Below are positions 1-12,004 of a stretch of 60,000 nucleotides of DNA, piece by piece. Where the stretch lies: NCBI RefSeq assembly GCF_032854445.1, contig NC_088301.1, positions 33,156,402-33,216,401 of the forward strand, in the 5' to 3' direction. Both the position numbers and the translations under genes were made by a program. Source of the stretch: Liolophura sinensis (taxonomy: Eukaryota > Mollusca > Polyplacophora > Chitonida > Chitonidae). The notes beneath the pieces were generated by a model. The model was not told the origin of the DNA. It saw nothing but the letters and a program-made list of their open reading frames with translations, and did not search any database. Each line of letters starts with the position of its first letter. Within the stretch, counting starts at the first letter, position 1.

Positions 1-941
1 TTTACACCACAGATACATTAACACTATGTTTCATTACACTCTTCCTTATTCAGACCAAAAATATATGAAAACCCCATAGTTGTTTTAGTACTTGTTCTCA
101 CTATAAATACATTAAGAACATTATTGTTGGACATTCTTCACACCAAATGTACATGTACACTACATTACAGTTTTTGTACACTCCTACCTGTGTCCTAGGA
201 GGGGTTAAATTAACATTTAATCAAGAATTATTGATATCAATAAATCATTTATCTATATCGGTAAATAGTTTCAATGAATTAACAATATTGATAAATATTT
301 ATTGATATCAGTAATTGTAAATTAAATGTTATTTTGGCCCTTCAAAGTTTCCTCTGTGCATAAAAAGTACATTGTTGTTTTGGTATGGCCTTCACTGTTT
401 CCGCCACAAATACATGAGCACAATATTCTGTTGTTTTACACTATGCATTTAGTGGAACACCAATGAAAAACACTTAATAGGATTTTGGTCATAAGCAATA
501 AATTCCTTCTTTGTTTAGAATTGTAAAATTAATTAGAGGATAAAAGAGTTAAACTGAAGAATGTGTCTATTAGTGATACATGAACTTCTTTAAAACTTGT
601 TTTATTTGAACTTAATGAAAGAACCAACTAAACCACTACCCATTATTGAAGAGAGATGAGCAAAAGGTTACTGTATTTGTGGAATTTATAGGTTTTGTTA
701 AGAAATTTTCACTTTTATGATGGTTGTCAGTTTTATGCAGATCATTGGGAAAGAACTTTCTTTCAGAAAATCAGAAACCACTGCAACTTGCAAATTGTAT
801 AATCTGCTAACATTTTGTCCCGTGGGAAATTAGTTGTCAAGTAATGGAGTCCTCTGAAGTGAAGAATATAATATCAGTGAAATAAATCCATTTGGGTAAA
901 GTTGTTAAAGCTACTAAGATTTGATTTTATTTTTCGTGTAG

Positions 942-1082
942 GTTCCTGAGGGGCATAAGAAAAGCTGGTCTATTGTGGATGTGGCATTTTCGGGGCATTA
1001 TCTTCATGGCAGATACCTTACAAGTCCAGAATGGTCCATCACAAGTGACTTTGTGCCCACTTATGACAGATATGTTCTGTAG
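942..1082 (+). CDS. Last coding exon (46 aa) of an unidentified gene, 5' part outside the window
   Basis: A T-rich tract ending in TTTTCGTGTAG (acceptor AG at 940-941) is followed by 47 codons in phase 0, ending in TAG at 1080-1082. The peptide begins VPEGHKKSWSIVDVAFSGHY and ends SDFVPTYDRYVL. It is rich in aromatic residues, as expected of a folded domain, and does not look like translated AT-rich spacer. I do not recognise the family. A loose resemblance to the C-terminus of GID4-type beta-barrels (GxYxxG-type strand followed by an aromatic SPEW-like turn) is too weak to name it. A second frame is also open here, which lowers confidence. Upstream exons would lie left of base 1, since no other convincing exon is visible between 1 and 930. 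An ATTAAA at 1601-1606 could serve as poly(A) signal. Confidence 0.45.
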   Translation, partial: VPEGHKKSWSIVDVAFSGHYLHGRYLTSPEWSITSDFVPTYDRYVL

Positions 1083-3859
1083 CTGTCTGATTACGAATTC
1101 ATCTCTTTGACTGCAGTGATCACAGATACCTTTGTGATGTTTTTTGGCATTTTATACAAGATCTACAAAATGTACATGTACCCTGAACGACCTAAAATTT
1201 CGTCCATGACTAAGTCGCTCATTTTTCCACATTCTGTGGGTTTTACTGATTTTAGAAAAGTGCTTTGAGAGGCATTTGGAAGGTAGGATGATATCCTACT
1301 GGAAAAATGTAAATTTTAGCACCAGGAGTTATGTCTCATGGCATTCATTTGCCTCCAAAAATGCTCTTTTGGGGTCAGATTTTGAGGTCAATTAGGTATG
1401 TGTGTGTAGAGGGCTGTGTGTGGAGAAGAGCAATTTTTACACTGTTGGGTATGTTGAATTTGATTTTTCTTATTGGTGCTGTATTTGACATTATTGATAC
1501 TGGGATTTGTTTCACATTTTTGATTCTTCATATACATGTGCAAATGAGTGATTCCCACAGACTTCAACTTTTCAATTTATATGAAGAAATATATATATAT
1601 ATTAAATAATAATATACATGCAGCCCTACACATGTATATATATCATCATAAAAAGTATCACTATATATTTAATTATAATTTGGATTACCATTGTTATTGA
1701 TTAATTGTTGTTTGGTCCGTTATCATTTTATTCAGGTTTTATATCAGAAATTTATACACAGTATGTACAGTGACTGGGCTCCAGGCCTATGTTTATTATA
1801 TTCTTGTCAAGGCTTTTGTGCATTTGTTTTGTACTTGTTTGTTATACACGCGAATATGTATGTATTCTTGCTTAGGATATTAGGATATCATTAAGAGAGA
1901 AAGAGAAGGAAAGCTCTGCAAAGGTGAATGTTTCTTTGAACCATGAAAGACATGAGATAAACCATATTTGTATTTTTAGTAGTTACAAAGCAGTGACATT
2001 GTAATTACGGCATTTACACTCAGTTCTATTCGGTTTAATAAGGAGTAGGATCTACCATTGCGTGTATGCAACCATTTATTAATATGCATGAGGGAGATGA
2101 ATAATTAAATCAAATATGGTAGCATGAGGGGTTTCACGGGTGAGAATTGTGATGGTAAATTGGCAGCTTTCGTATACTATGCCGAAGTATTTAGTCGATA
2201 GACGGTCCTGTCGTTCATTTTATTCTGGTGTATAGATGGTGGGTTCAAAATTTCCACGCCTTCCTGTCACTGACCGGTGTTTTTTTTACCGGTGAAAATG
2301 TACAAATGATCAGTTATGTTTATATTTCCATCGCCTTACAAACCTTAGAATGTCAATACACAGTCTTGGATTCGCGTGTAATTGAGACTGACACTCTCTG
2401 GCTCCGAATGGAAGGCGTGCATATTAAAATTTTGTGCAACGAGACTTTTGTGTACTTGAATATTCCCTCTGTTTTGGCATATTTGCTGCCTGTATTACCA
2501 GAACTGGTGTGTCAAGCTTATTCCATCAAACGCCTTCCCTCTAATTTTCTCAAGTTTTACAACCAATAGAATTCTCTTGTTAGTAGCGACCAGAATCTAT
2601 GGCGCTCTGCTTCATGATACATACTTTGATTGTCGACAACGTATATACTTAGGCCAAGGCCCAACATTTCACATATTGGTACCAACCAGGGTGGCCAAAT
2701 CTTCTTGCTATTTTTAAGTTGGTACATGTCTTTACTTCATGTTTTGATATGATAGCACTTTCGATATGGAAGGAGAACGTTCATGTTTGTGTACAATCTA
2801 GAGCTTCTAATGTACGACTGCAGCATCGATATCCGTCTTGTGTAGGGCAAAGATTCTTTGGTCAAGTTTTTGGACTGCTGTTGTCATCTGCACTAAGCTA
2901 TGCAAACTGGATAGGAGGCTCGCTTGTTTTCGACCATTAGAGAACAACTGCATCTGCATGACAATGCTTGAAACATCTTTGTGCGCTTTACTGCTTGCAG
3001 AGAGTACCTGCACAATTTCATTTCTAAAGAGCGAATATCTTGAGATCTATCAAACAACGTTTTCGTAGGGACGCTCTGGAAGTAGTTGGCGTACCCCTAG
3101 GAAATCTAGAAGTGTTCCTTAGAGGTTAATCACAAGCACCCTTGGACAGTACACACAGTCAAGTCTTTACCATTGTTAAAATATTACTGAACTAGCAGTC
3201 ATGTTACATTTTTGAAATTTGTCTCTGTTCAAGCCTTATTGCCTGAAGTTCTAGAATGGATCATGAACCTAATCTTCTCTCAGTATCAAGGATTCACAGT
3301 CATCAAAATAATGAATGACGCGTCTCTGCTCCATTTACATAGTAGTGTCTTCGTGAATGAATGATGTATCCATTAAGAAAAAAATTATTGCTTTAGGGTC
3401 TATTCAGTTAATGCATTTATGGCTCTATACATGTATGTTTGTGTGTTTTAATGTAGTAGTTTAGCGGACTGCATTTATCAAGTGGCAAAAACATTATTTG
3501 ACGTCACTGTTCGCAATATGGTCAGAAAAGGTTACTCAAGTATCCATTGTTTTGAAGGCAATTTACTAGGTTTCAAAATTTGAGAAAAAATATTTCATGT
3601 GACATACACTTTGTTATAGGTTTTTTTTTCATTTGTCTAACTTCAAAATAGACATTTACACTTTCCAAAGAGCATTGCGGAATAGTATTTAGCGGAACTT
3701 TCATTTACCAGTGTTATTGATGGAAAGTCTGATCATTTTTGCCTCTGACATTGTAGTTTTCAGACTTCTAGATCACAAGTAAGGAAATGGCACGAACATG
3801 TTCACTGCCTCTCTCTGCTCGACTCCATCCTAATTTCGTAGTTTATACTGACTTAGTTC

Positions 3860-4000
3860 TTTGTTGTTTTGCGTTAACGTCTTTTTGAAAATTGGCCTTG
3901 GGATTATTCACCTGTAACGTCCATTTTGGTTGACGGCTCATACAGGAATGTCTGTTTTGACGCATCGATTGATTTGCGTCACGGCCAATAAAGGTTATTA
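3860..4000 (+). repeat. Dispersed repeat C, copy 1
   Basis: About 140 bp resembles 36,930-37,055 in the same orientation. Shared blocks, in order, are GTTAACGTC/GTTAAACGTC, a TTTTGA stretch, CGTCCAATTTTG-like, TTNACGGCT, and GAATGTCTGTTT followed by GA(A/C)GCAT. The GTTTAACGTC start recalls the reverse complement of molluscan SINE tails, so this may be the decayed 3' end of a SINE on the minus strand. Identity is roughly two thirds by eye. Confidence 0.45.
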
Positions 4001-5179
4001 CAGTAATTGCCTGCATGATAGGAATATCTTTAAAAAAGTAATTTACTACCATTCTTATGTCAGGTTTACGAAGTGCACTATTTTGCTCCTAATATTTGTA
4101 TGTCATTGAATTATCGAATGCTCTAAGTACACAACATTACAATTACTGATCAACTAACAGTGTTAATGAGCGTCGCTAGTTAGACACAATATGATACCGC
4201 GCAACCTGTCCCGGATTTGGTGACAGTTTGGCGAAAGAACCCTCCTCACACCCGGCCCGGTAAATAAATATCGATACAAGTTATACGGACTATCGAAGAC
4301 GTCATTTAACTTCATTATATGTGCTACTGATGGCTGAGGAATAAGACAGGTGTAGACACACTACAGAGCTACAAGCCAAGTAGTCTGTTCCAACACTTCA
4401 AAACAAATTTTATTGTTAAAGCATCAATCAAGACACGGTAAGTACAGTAACCATAATATTTTCCAACACCTTCCACATGTTCAGTTGTATTGCATTTCTT
4501 GTTGACATTGGTCAAGCTCCAGTTGAACTGAATGGGTATGTGAAAATGTTACTGGAAACTATATGCAAACAAAATGCTGCAAACCTAGCTCGGTTTGAAA
4601 AAGAATTGAAAACATTCAATTCTGTAGATTTGGTTGAAACAACCAAGACAGCATGAATTTCTCCACACATGCACACTTTTTATAAAGCTTGTGAATTGCC
4701 ACTTGGGATGATATACACTTGTATACACTGAGTGTTGGCAAGAGACAAACTGGTGCAGGAGACGAAGGCGTCTGTAGAGCAATCACGCTAAGTTGCTATA
4801 ACAGTTCTGTGGTTGTGGATCATGTTTTTATTGAACATCTTCCTACCATGACTGTGAGGCCTACATTCATGATATTTGAATAAATGAATTGTGTTGTAAT
4901 TATGTGACTGGCTATAGATGTTACTATGCCCATTTCCATGACAGTGTTATTCAAAACCACATCGGAAGACTAAAGTAAGCACCAACATCCGTTCAAAGTC
5001 AACGATTTTGCGTTCAAAATCTGCATCTGATTCATTTGAAGAATCAGATTATTCTTATGTTGAAGTGATCCCACTTGTGGTAGGAGGCTGAAAATTATTT
5101 GCTTTTTTTAGCACGTTTTTCTTTACGATGGCAATGTCCGTAGATGTAGTTTCTGGTTGGTCTTTCCAACGTGCTGTTG

Positions 5180-5240
5180 ACCGCACTGCCTCTAAACCGC
5201 ACTACTTCTAGACTGTACTGCCTCTAGACTGTACTGCCAC
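5180..5240. repeat. Short tandem repeat, about 16-bp unit
   Basis: Four degenerate copies of a unit like GACTGTACTGCCTCTA run head to tail (CGCACTGCCTCTAAAC, CGCACTACTTCTAGA, CTGTACTGCCTCTAGA, CTGTACTGCC). No coding context is visible. Confidence 0.5.
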
Positions 5241-7456
5241 GTTACCAAGTAAATAGTGTTAGAAGAAATGCAATATAAGGTTAAACATACATAGGTTAAA
5301 TCATTTCAAAATATGGTTTTCAGGCTGTACAAAAGCTGATGCAAAAACAAAGGCATCTTTTCCCTCTACTGCATGGAGTTTGTCAAAGGATATGCAAATT
5401 ACTCAAAAAGACACACCATTTAAGTGAATAGAAATTTGCAATAATGGATTTCAGTCTTTTAAGCTGCACAGCACCCAACTGATCCCAAGTCTCCCAATAC
5501 AGATGGTAGCATAAGGTAAAAGCATGTGACAAACCGGATACTTGCCTCTTCGTGGTACGAAAAACAGTTGCTGTACATAAATTAACTGAGTTTCTAGAAT
5601 TAAGCCCCCCACATACGGCTACATGTATCTGTTAAGATAGACTACCCCTGGGATACAGAGCTGATGCTGTCATTACCAATTTAAAATACCCTTTGTAATA
5701 CAAGACAAAAAATAGATAGACAATGTTACCAAGTTGAGTTACATTTTCAGTTTTGTCGCTTTTCCAGGCTTTTGGGTGGATAGGTACAAACAGTGACTGT
5801 ACTAAATGTCTTTTCTTTTATTTATTCTATGCCGTAGAATGTAAACGTAGTCATTTATTTTCATTATACATGTGTATACATTACAGTTACGTATCATTAT
5901 TATGGTAACAAACGGTATTGTCTATTCAGACATTAATATGTTAATATACATTACACAATTGATATTGCTATTTTTTCAGTCTTGAGACATTATAATGCTG
6001 AAAAACCATTACATAAATTAGATTTCTTATTGTCTCACAGAGTCTGTCCTTGGTATGATTTATATTTCTTCTTTTTCTTCTGATACCAATATGTCATTAC
6101 ATGGTATATATTTCTGAAGTTTTTTAATGGGCATTTTTTATTATTGTTTCACAGTCTTTTCAGATATTTTAATACTAATATATAATTACACGATTTATTT
6201 TCACAAACTGTATTTTTATACCTGTGATAAATTAATATATTATTATACTTTTATATTTTACCTATTATTACCTTAGGACTTTCGTATAGTTACTGAGTAT
6301 GATATTAAACAATCAAGTAAATAATTATACGACTACTGTCTTTATCAAACATGGAACGATAACTGTGACGTTAATTTATCACAATATAACTTTATGCATT
6401 TATATATTGGCTGTATTTTGTAGTTCAATGTACGTTCTTCACTATTACACTGTCCTGTAAATAAATATTAACATGAACAAAAACAAGTTTAGGCGTTTTT
6501 CATTTCCCTGCAGACATTCTGATTCACGAGTTTGTGAATACTCTTAATATGAACGTTATGTAAGTTCACGGAATCCTGTAAGAATTCTTGTATAAGCTGT
6601 ATAGGCCCAATGCCTTTACTTTTTAGAATCTGAACCTGAGCAGATGTGATGGGCGGTAACTAACCGTTATATACGTCTTCCGTTTTCGGATTTGCGAATT
6701 GTGGTGTTTTATAACTCTAGGAGTACTGTCTAAAAAGATAAGGTAACGAAGCCTTCTTGACATTTGTTTTCCAATTTTCGCGTAATTGTTGTTAATAAAG
6801 GAACACTCTTTCGGCCCAATCTACTTTTTTGAGACAAATTTCACTACGACGGATGAACCCTCCGAATGAACCCAGCGTATAGCATGTACTGGAGCCTTCA
6901 AGTTCGTTAAGTTTCGTACATATGCTTCGAACGAATACGGGCCAGTGATCTCTGCCACATTGCTACGTAAGTCCATTTTGGAAGAAATGCTGATGTGATC
7001 TACGCGTATTAATCGTGAGCAGCAGAGGCAAGCTTTGTGAGCATAGAAATGCTTGTGGTACCGATGTATCTGATTTCACGAGACCAAATGAGTCAACCTC
7101 TGATTGTCAACGTTTAACACGCTGAGCGGTGGGACTAAATTATAACGTCCCTTCCCCTTTGTTTTCTTTTAAATTTAAGTCAAAGCAACTAACAGGGTGG
7201 TGATTACAACTGTTTATGAGTGAAAGGTAGTTTCTACTTAAGGTGTGATAACACAGACATCCGTCAGTGAACACAAATTTCAGCAGCTTGCTGATCAGCT
7301 GCCAGACCAGGCTTCGCAAAATTTCACTGTTTAGGTCCACTGAATTAGTAATTCAATTATCTGAGCGAAATAAAATGACAGGCTTATCTTCATGATGGAT
7401 TTTTTAAAAATATTTTATATTTATTAAAGCCGACACAGACGTAAAACTGGCGGGTA

Positions 7457-7584
7457 CGCGCGTCGTCGTTGTTACTGAGAGAGGCATCAAAAGAGATATC
7501 CCAAAACATCATCTGACAGGCGCGCGTCGTCGTTGTTACTGAGAGAGGCATCAAAAGAGATATCCCAAAACATCATCTGACAGG
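7457..7584. repeat. Exact 64-bp tandem duplication (two copies)
   Basis: Bases 7457-7520 and 7521-7584 are identical, starting CGCGCGTCGTCGTTG and ending CATCATCTGACAGG. Flanks diverge at once on both sides. No mismatch in 64 bp implies a very recent duplication or an assembly artefact. A minus-strand open frame (7487-7810) runs through it but shows no protein-like features beyond the duplicated peptide. Confidence 0.9.
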
Positions 7585-8767
7585 CTTTTTTTGGGAGTAG
7601 GTGAAATTTGTTTTGCGTTTGTTCTGATTGTGACGTTTGTAAAGCACAACAACAGCACCGGCGCACATATCCTCCCGTTTTACTTCTGCACTTCTTTATC
7701 AAATAACACTTAATTGTGTATAGGTCATATCTCAGTATGTAATGTGAACAGGTTACACTAGGATCCAACCAACTGTGAATTTTACTACGGTTCAGTATAT
7801 TTTGAAACATTTCTGATACCTTGCTGAATCATGAAGCTAGGCCTGTCATTTTATCTGCCGCATAAGTCAGAATATTTCGCACTATAGTAGGGAGATTCAT
7901 TTGTTGTTTATCACCATGCTCAAGAGATTTTACTTATACAACCAAATTTGACCACGATGTAGGATGAGGATTTATCCATGTAAGCATTAGCCTAATCAAC
8001 AGCGGAAAGCTGTACCCCTGTTGTTATGCAAAGGACCAAACCCCTGACCGAACCTGATCTAAGACAGGGATACTGCGACCGAAGATCATATGACGCAACA
8101 AAAGAAAGCTGATCCTGTAGAAAGCCTTAGCTTCTAGTCATTTTACATTTTCAAATAGGCATAGATTTACTTACGGCATAAATCGAATTGTGACCGCTGG
8201 TAAGGCAGGCCTTAAAGAAGACAGCAGTTTCCACATGCTACCTAAATTTCACTATACTGATAAACGAGATAGTGGTGACATATGCTGTTCAACGTCAATC
8301 AGAAATATATACATATATTTATAAAGAGGAACTTGGCAAAATATACCGTTCTTTATCATTATGAAGATAGCCATGCAGACAGAGGCCTGAAACATACCCA
8401 TCTATGAAAAGTGCTTGAAGTAATGAAGAAATAATGAAGTTTATATGGCGTTATCTACGTATGATAATAAGAAATACATGTGCATGTAACTTTCTCAAAT
8501 ACCATTATTGTTACTACCCCGTCTTGAAAAGATAGCTTTTTCGGTGCGTCTCTGGGTACAATTTGCTTATATCTCGGAAACGACACTTAAGAGAATCGGG
8601 AAAGTCACAAGTTGCGATGAGTATATGCAAGCCCTCCGTTCATGGTCGAAATGTATTCCGAGATTAATTTTGTGCTTAATTTTTGCATAGCTACTGAATT
8701 GCATGTATCTGATTTATTGCTGGTTTCTCTCTATTCTGATAACTGCTTTAATTTAACTGCTTTAATG

Positions 8768-8801
8768 CATGCATGACCATGTTTAAACATGGTCATGCAT
8801 G
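8768..8801. repeat. 34-bp perfect palindrome
   Basis: The sequence CATGCATGACCATG-TTTAAA-CATGGTCATGCATG is its own reverse complement with no spacer, centred between 8784 and 8785. It contains two CATGCATG blocks. It can form a cruciform or act as a dimeric binding site, but no gene is nearby to suggest a role. Confidence 0.9.
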
Positions 8802-8862
8802 TTTTCATGGAATTTTCTAATTTCTATTTGAAACGAATACGAATATTAAAGTAAAAATAATA

Positions 8863-9180
8863 TCAGCCACAAATTAATATTAGAAGGCTAATCAAGAGAT
8901 TAAATAGGAAATGATCGTCACAAACTAGCCACTTATTTGGTTTCGCCATTTTGCAACGTTAGCTATATAGCGTGACGTCTTATAACCTAAATGTATAGGA
9001 GCTCTCCTGTCCCATCGGTACTAAACTAAGATACCACTCTAGCAAAATTAAGTGTACGCGATCGGACATGCATATTCGATACTGACATATAAAAAAAAAA
9101 CGATATTCCAATCAAGAGTTTCAACACTGTTCCGTTTTTAAACTACCGAAGTTTCTTTAAGTTTGGCAGTTCGTCAGGGT
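8863..9180 (+). repeat. Dispersed repeat A, copy 1 (unclassified, about 320 bp)
   Basis: Collinear with 27,957-28,276. Shared blocks in order: TCAGCCAC; ATCGTCA; GGCCACT-like plus TTTG; CGCCAT; TAGCTAT followed by GTGACGTC; TAGGAGCT; AATCAAGAG/AACCAAAGAG; a TTCCGT block; CCGAAGTTTC/CCGATGTTTC; CAGGGT/CAGGGC. Both copies are about the same length (318 and 320 bp) and about 65-70% alike by eye. I see no tRNA promoter boxes, poly(A) tail or clear inverted ends, so the class is unknown. Confidence 0.6.
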
Positions 9181-11119
9181 TTGTCACAATTCGGCATTGC
9201 AACACCATGCTCTAGCCTGTATATATTTTATCACTGATTTCCCTTTTCGTGTTGAAAATCCCTCTGTTATTCACGTATTCCTGCATAGTGACTGAGGATT
9301 AATTCTGTTATTATATATGATGACTACTCTTTTGAACGACTACGTAAAATCCCGAGCATTCAGTCTTTTGAACAAGTAGCTGCAGATGACGAATAATATG
9401 GAATATGCAGATTTATTACGAAACAAATGGCTTTAGAGAAGCAAAAGAAAAATGGCCTGGTTCCATTTGCAATCCCATGCATTATCCATATTTATAGAAA
9501 GGATTTCTCAAACGTTATGAGGAAAACCTTTGTCACTAAGGTTAAAGAGTTTAAATTGTGTTCTTCATTAATTATGTCAGGTTTTCGAATGGTCATAGTC
9601 ACCTTTTATTTCGAGGAGCAGTTCGGTTGAAAACATCTCCCAATAAGTGTAAGTTAAGAAATTTGACAATAAACATGGCATTTAATAAGATAAACTTAAT
9701 GTCTGATCAAATGTCTGATTCTTGTTTTTCCATTCTACACTCAACCTTCTACAATACTCTCTAGTAACGAAGTAAAAGTCGGTGCCCAAAATATTGCATT
9801 GTAATAGAACAGATTGATAGATTGACATGTTGAAGTATATATAGTGTGATGAGTTGCTAACACTTAATTACGTACTAAGTTCTTGAGTTTTATGTTTATG
9901 CACTATGCACCTGAGTTTTTTGTTTTCACCTAATTTTTTGTTGTTCTTTTTTTTTTTGGTACCGACTTATACTAAGTTCCGTGGTTTTAAAGATTCATCA
10001 GTTTTCAATATACCCGCAGCTCATGGGTTCTGTTATATGAGTTTTCACCAGGCCGCGTGCAGATTTGAAATGGAGCTTTCAGCCCCAGTAAAATTCTCGT
10101 CTGCTGCGGCTGAGAGGAAAAGGTCAAAATCATAGTCCCGCGGTTAAACATTTTCCCCAGATATAACAAAAGGTGGACAAATATTGAAACGAATCAGGGT
10201 GGGCTTCTTTTAGTCTTGAGTAACTCTTCAGAAGAATTGTCAGGGTCTTTTTTATAGAGCGGGTCTTTAATGTATAGTACCTGATGTGAAAAAATGTGTT
10301 TTAAGGACGGGTGAAAAAAAAGGAATCAAACAAAACTTGCTTCGTAGAAATAAAGGCTTCTTCCATAGCCACACCCTCTAATATAGGCCTATCAAACTCC
10401 TTTATGATGGTCTGATATAAATTCTTTGGCGAAATCCAGGTTCTGTAGCGCATGCACATTACCTGTGTATATAAGATGTACATGGTACAAACATCTACAA
10501 ATTAACGCTGCTGTGGTGATCTGTATGAAGCTAGGACAGGTATAAGAATGTGGTCAATTCCCGGACGTCACTCATTGCCTGGATTAAGCCCGCCGTGCAC
10601 CCTCACTCCAAGCGATGGTCCCGCTTGTGTAATGGATAGGTCAGCTCTATGGTGAGTGAGATCTGGGTCGGGTGAAGTGAGGAGCGTCAGAGACGGACGG
10701 TTGACAATGACAGGCCGGGGAAGACATCGAGGAACTCTCAATAGCGTTGAATAAATATACTTCTCATAAGCCCCTGTGTTGGTTCATAAGAAGGCCATTG
10801 AAAGTGTGTTAGACGGTTAATTTAAATTCAGGAGTCCATACGTGCTCTGGATCGGTGTAAAAAGCCGCACACAACGCGGTCAAGAGAGTGGATCGTTTTT
10901 CTTGTGAGGATTTTCTGTAGGTCGGCCTTTACCCTCTCCTGTATTTTCTTACATTAACTGAATGCCACAGACGGACCATGCACTTTGCAGTTAAATCGTG
11001 GACCCTACACCAAGGCAGCGTTTTAGTCCCCATATTAGTGTAAATGTAGCCTTCGTCCGAATTGCTTGCGAAGGAGTAACAACACAAGTTGGCAAGAGGA
11101 GGTGTATACATTCGGTAAT
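9181..11119. other. Spacer without a recognisable gene
   Basis: No convincing exon. The stretch 10,550-10,760 is less AT-rich than its surroundings, but its frames are broken. Short open frames on both strands look like chance. Confidence 0.5.
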
Positions 11120-11156
11120 ATGAACCCTGTGATCTACACTTTCCTGGCTTTAACAG
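11120..11156 (+). CDS. Candidate first coding exon: hydrophobic N-terminus (weak)
   Basis: ATG at 11,120 opens MNPVIYTFLALT and runs straight into a good donor, CAG|GTACGT, in phase 1. A hydrophobic leader followed by a phase-1 intron is typical of secreted or membrane proteins. However, 37 coding bases can easily arise by chance, and no partner exon was identified. It shares phase with the candidate at 13,717-13,801, so the two could be alternative first exons of one gene. That is speculation. Confidence 0.2.
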
Positions 11157-12004
11157 GTACGTGGACTATTGCTTTATTTGATCAGAATACAATATTGCTT
11201 TAGTTAGTGCACAATTCTATTTTAAATGGTGTACTGTTTTACCTTTGCAGGAGTGCACAATTCTGCTAACTTGAATTTTGATCTTGTTCTGATATTAACT
11301 ACGAATACCGAAAGAATTTTTGATGCATCCGAATGTTGCCAGTATGGGTACCGGAAATTACTAAATCTGTAGTTTATCACATCCACTGGGCTTTCATACA
11401 CTTTTTATTATATGGTCAGTACTGCAACACTTGATTGAAAAAAGTGCTGTTCAATGAAGTCTTTAAAATAACAACTTATCCCGACAAAAACTATTCGTTT
11501 CTTATGGAAGAATTTCTTGCCCTTCTGGAATGGAATGTTTTTTTTTTACTTTCGCCTGTAATATATATACAGGGATTACATTTGTGTAAACTTTGTACAT
11601 CATGGCCTCAAAGATTTGCTCGATGGCCTTTAAAACGGAACACACTAAACAGTTCCACACATATGTAGTGTCTGCCTTTCCCCGTTCACTTTTTAAGTGG
11701 TAAATAACAAGATTATTACTTTGAACTGTCTTATCCCCCGCAATTGTGCCCCTTGTCCATGCTGAAGCCCCGATGCATTGTTCTCTTGGAATTCGTGTAT
11801 AGTACTTTACCAGATTGCATACAACGCTGCCTACAATGCGCCATGGCAAAGACATTGATGAACAATACACTATACATAGATCACTTTAAGTGTGAAGGGG
11901 GATGGAGTTTCCACTCGATACATGTGTAATCCCATTGCATTTCAACATTATGATGCCTGCATTTCTCTTTTCCATACCGTTCTCGTTGAGTATATTAATA
12001 GTCC

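Larger units (their letters stand above)
1083..7456. other. Gene-poor spacer, including the probable 3' UTR of the left-hand gene
   Basis: I see no gene here. The open frames are short, overlap on both strands and have no splice context that stands out. AT-rich microsatellite patches occur at about 1585-1660 and 6180-6260. A consensus-like donor (ACGGTAAGTA) at about 4435 could end a non-coding exon, but nothing pairs with it. A dispersed repeat copy (about 3860-4000) and a small tandem repeat (about 5180-5240) are listed separately. Confidence 0.5.

Noticed and set aside
2228-2569. Plus-strand frame of 113 codons
   Set aside because: No start context, splice signals or family pattern; probably chance in 3' flanking DNA.
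11502-11929. Open frames of 122 (minus) and 61 (plus) codons
   Set aside because: Overlapping on opposite strands with no recognisable domain or splice support.
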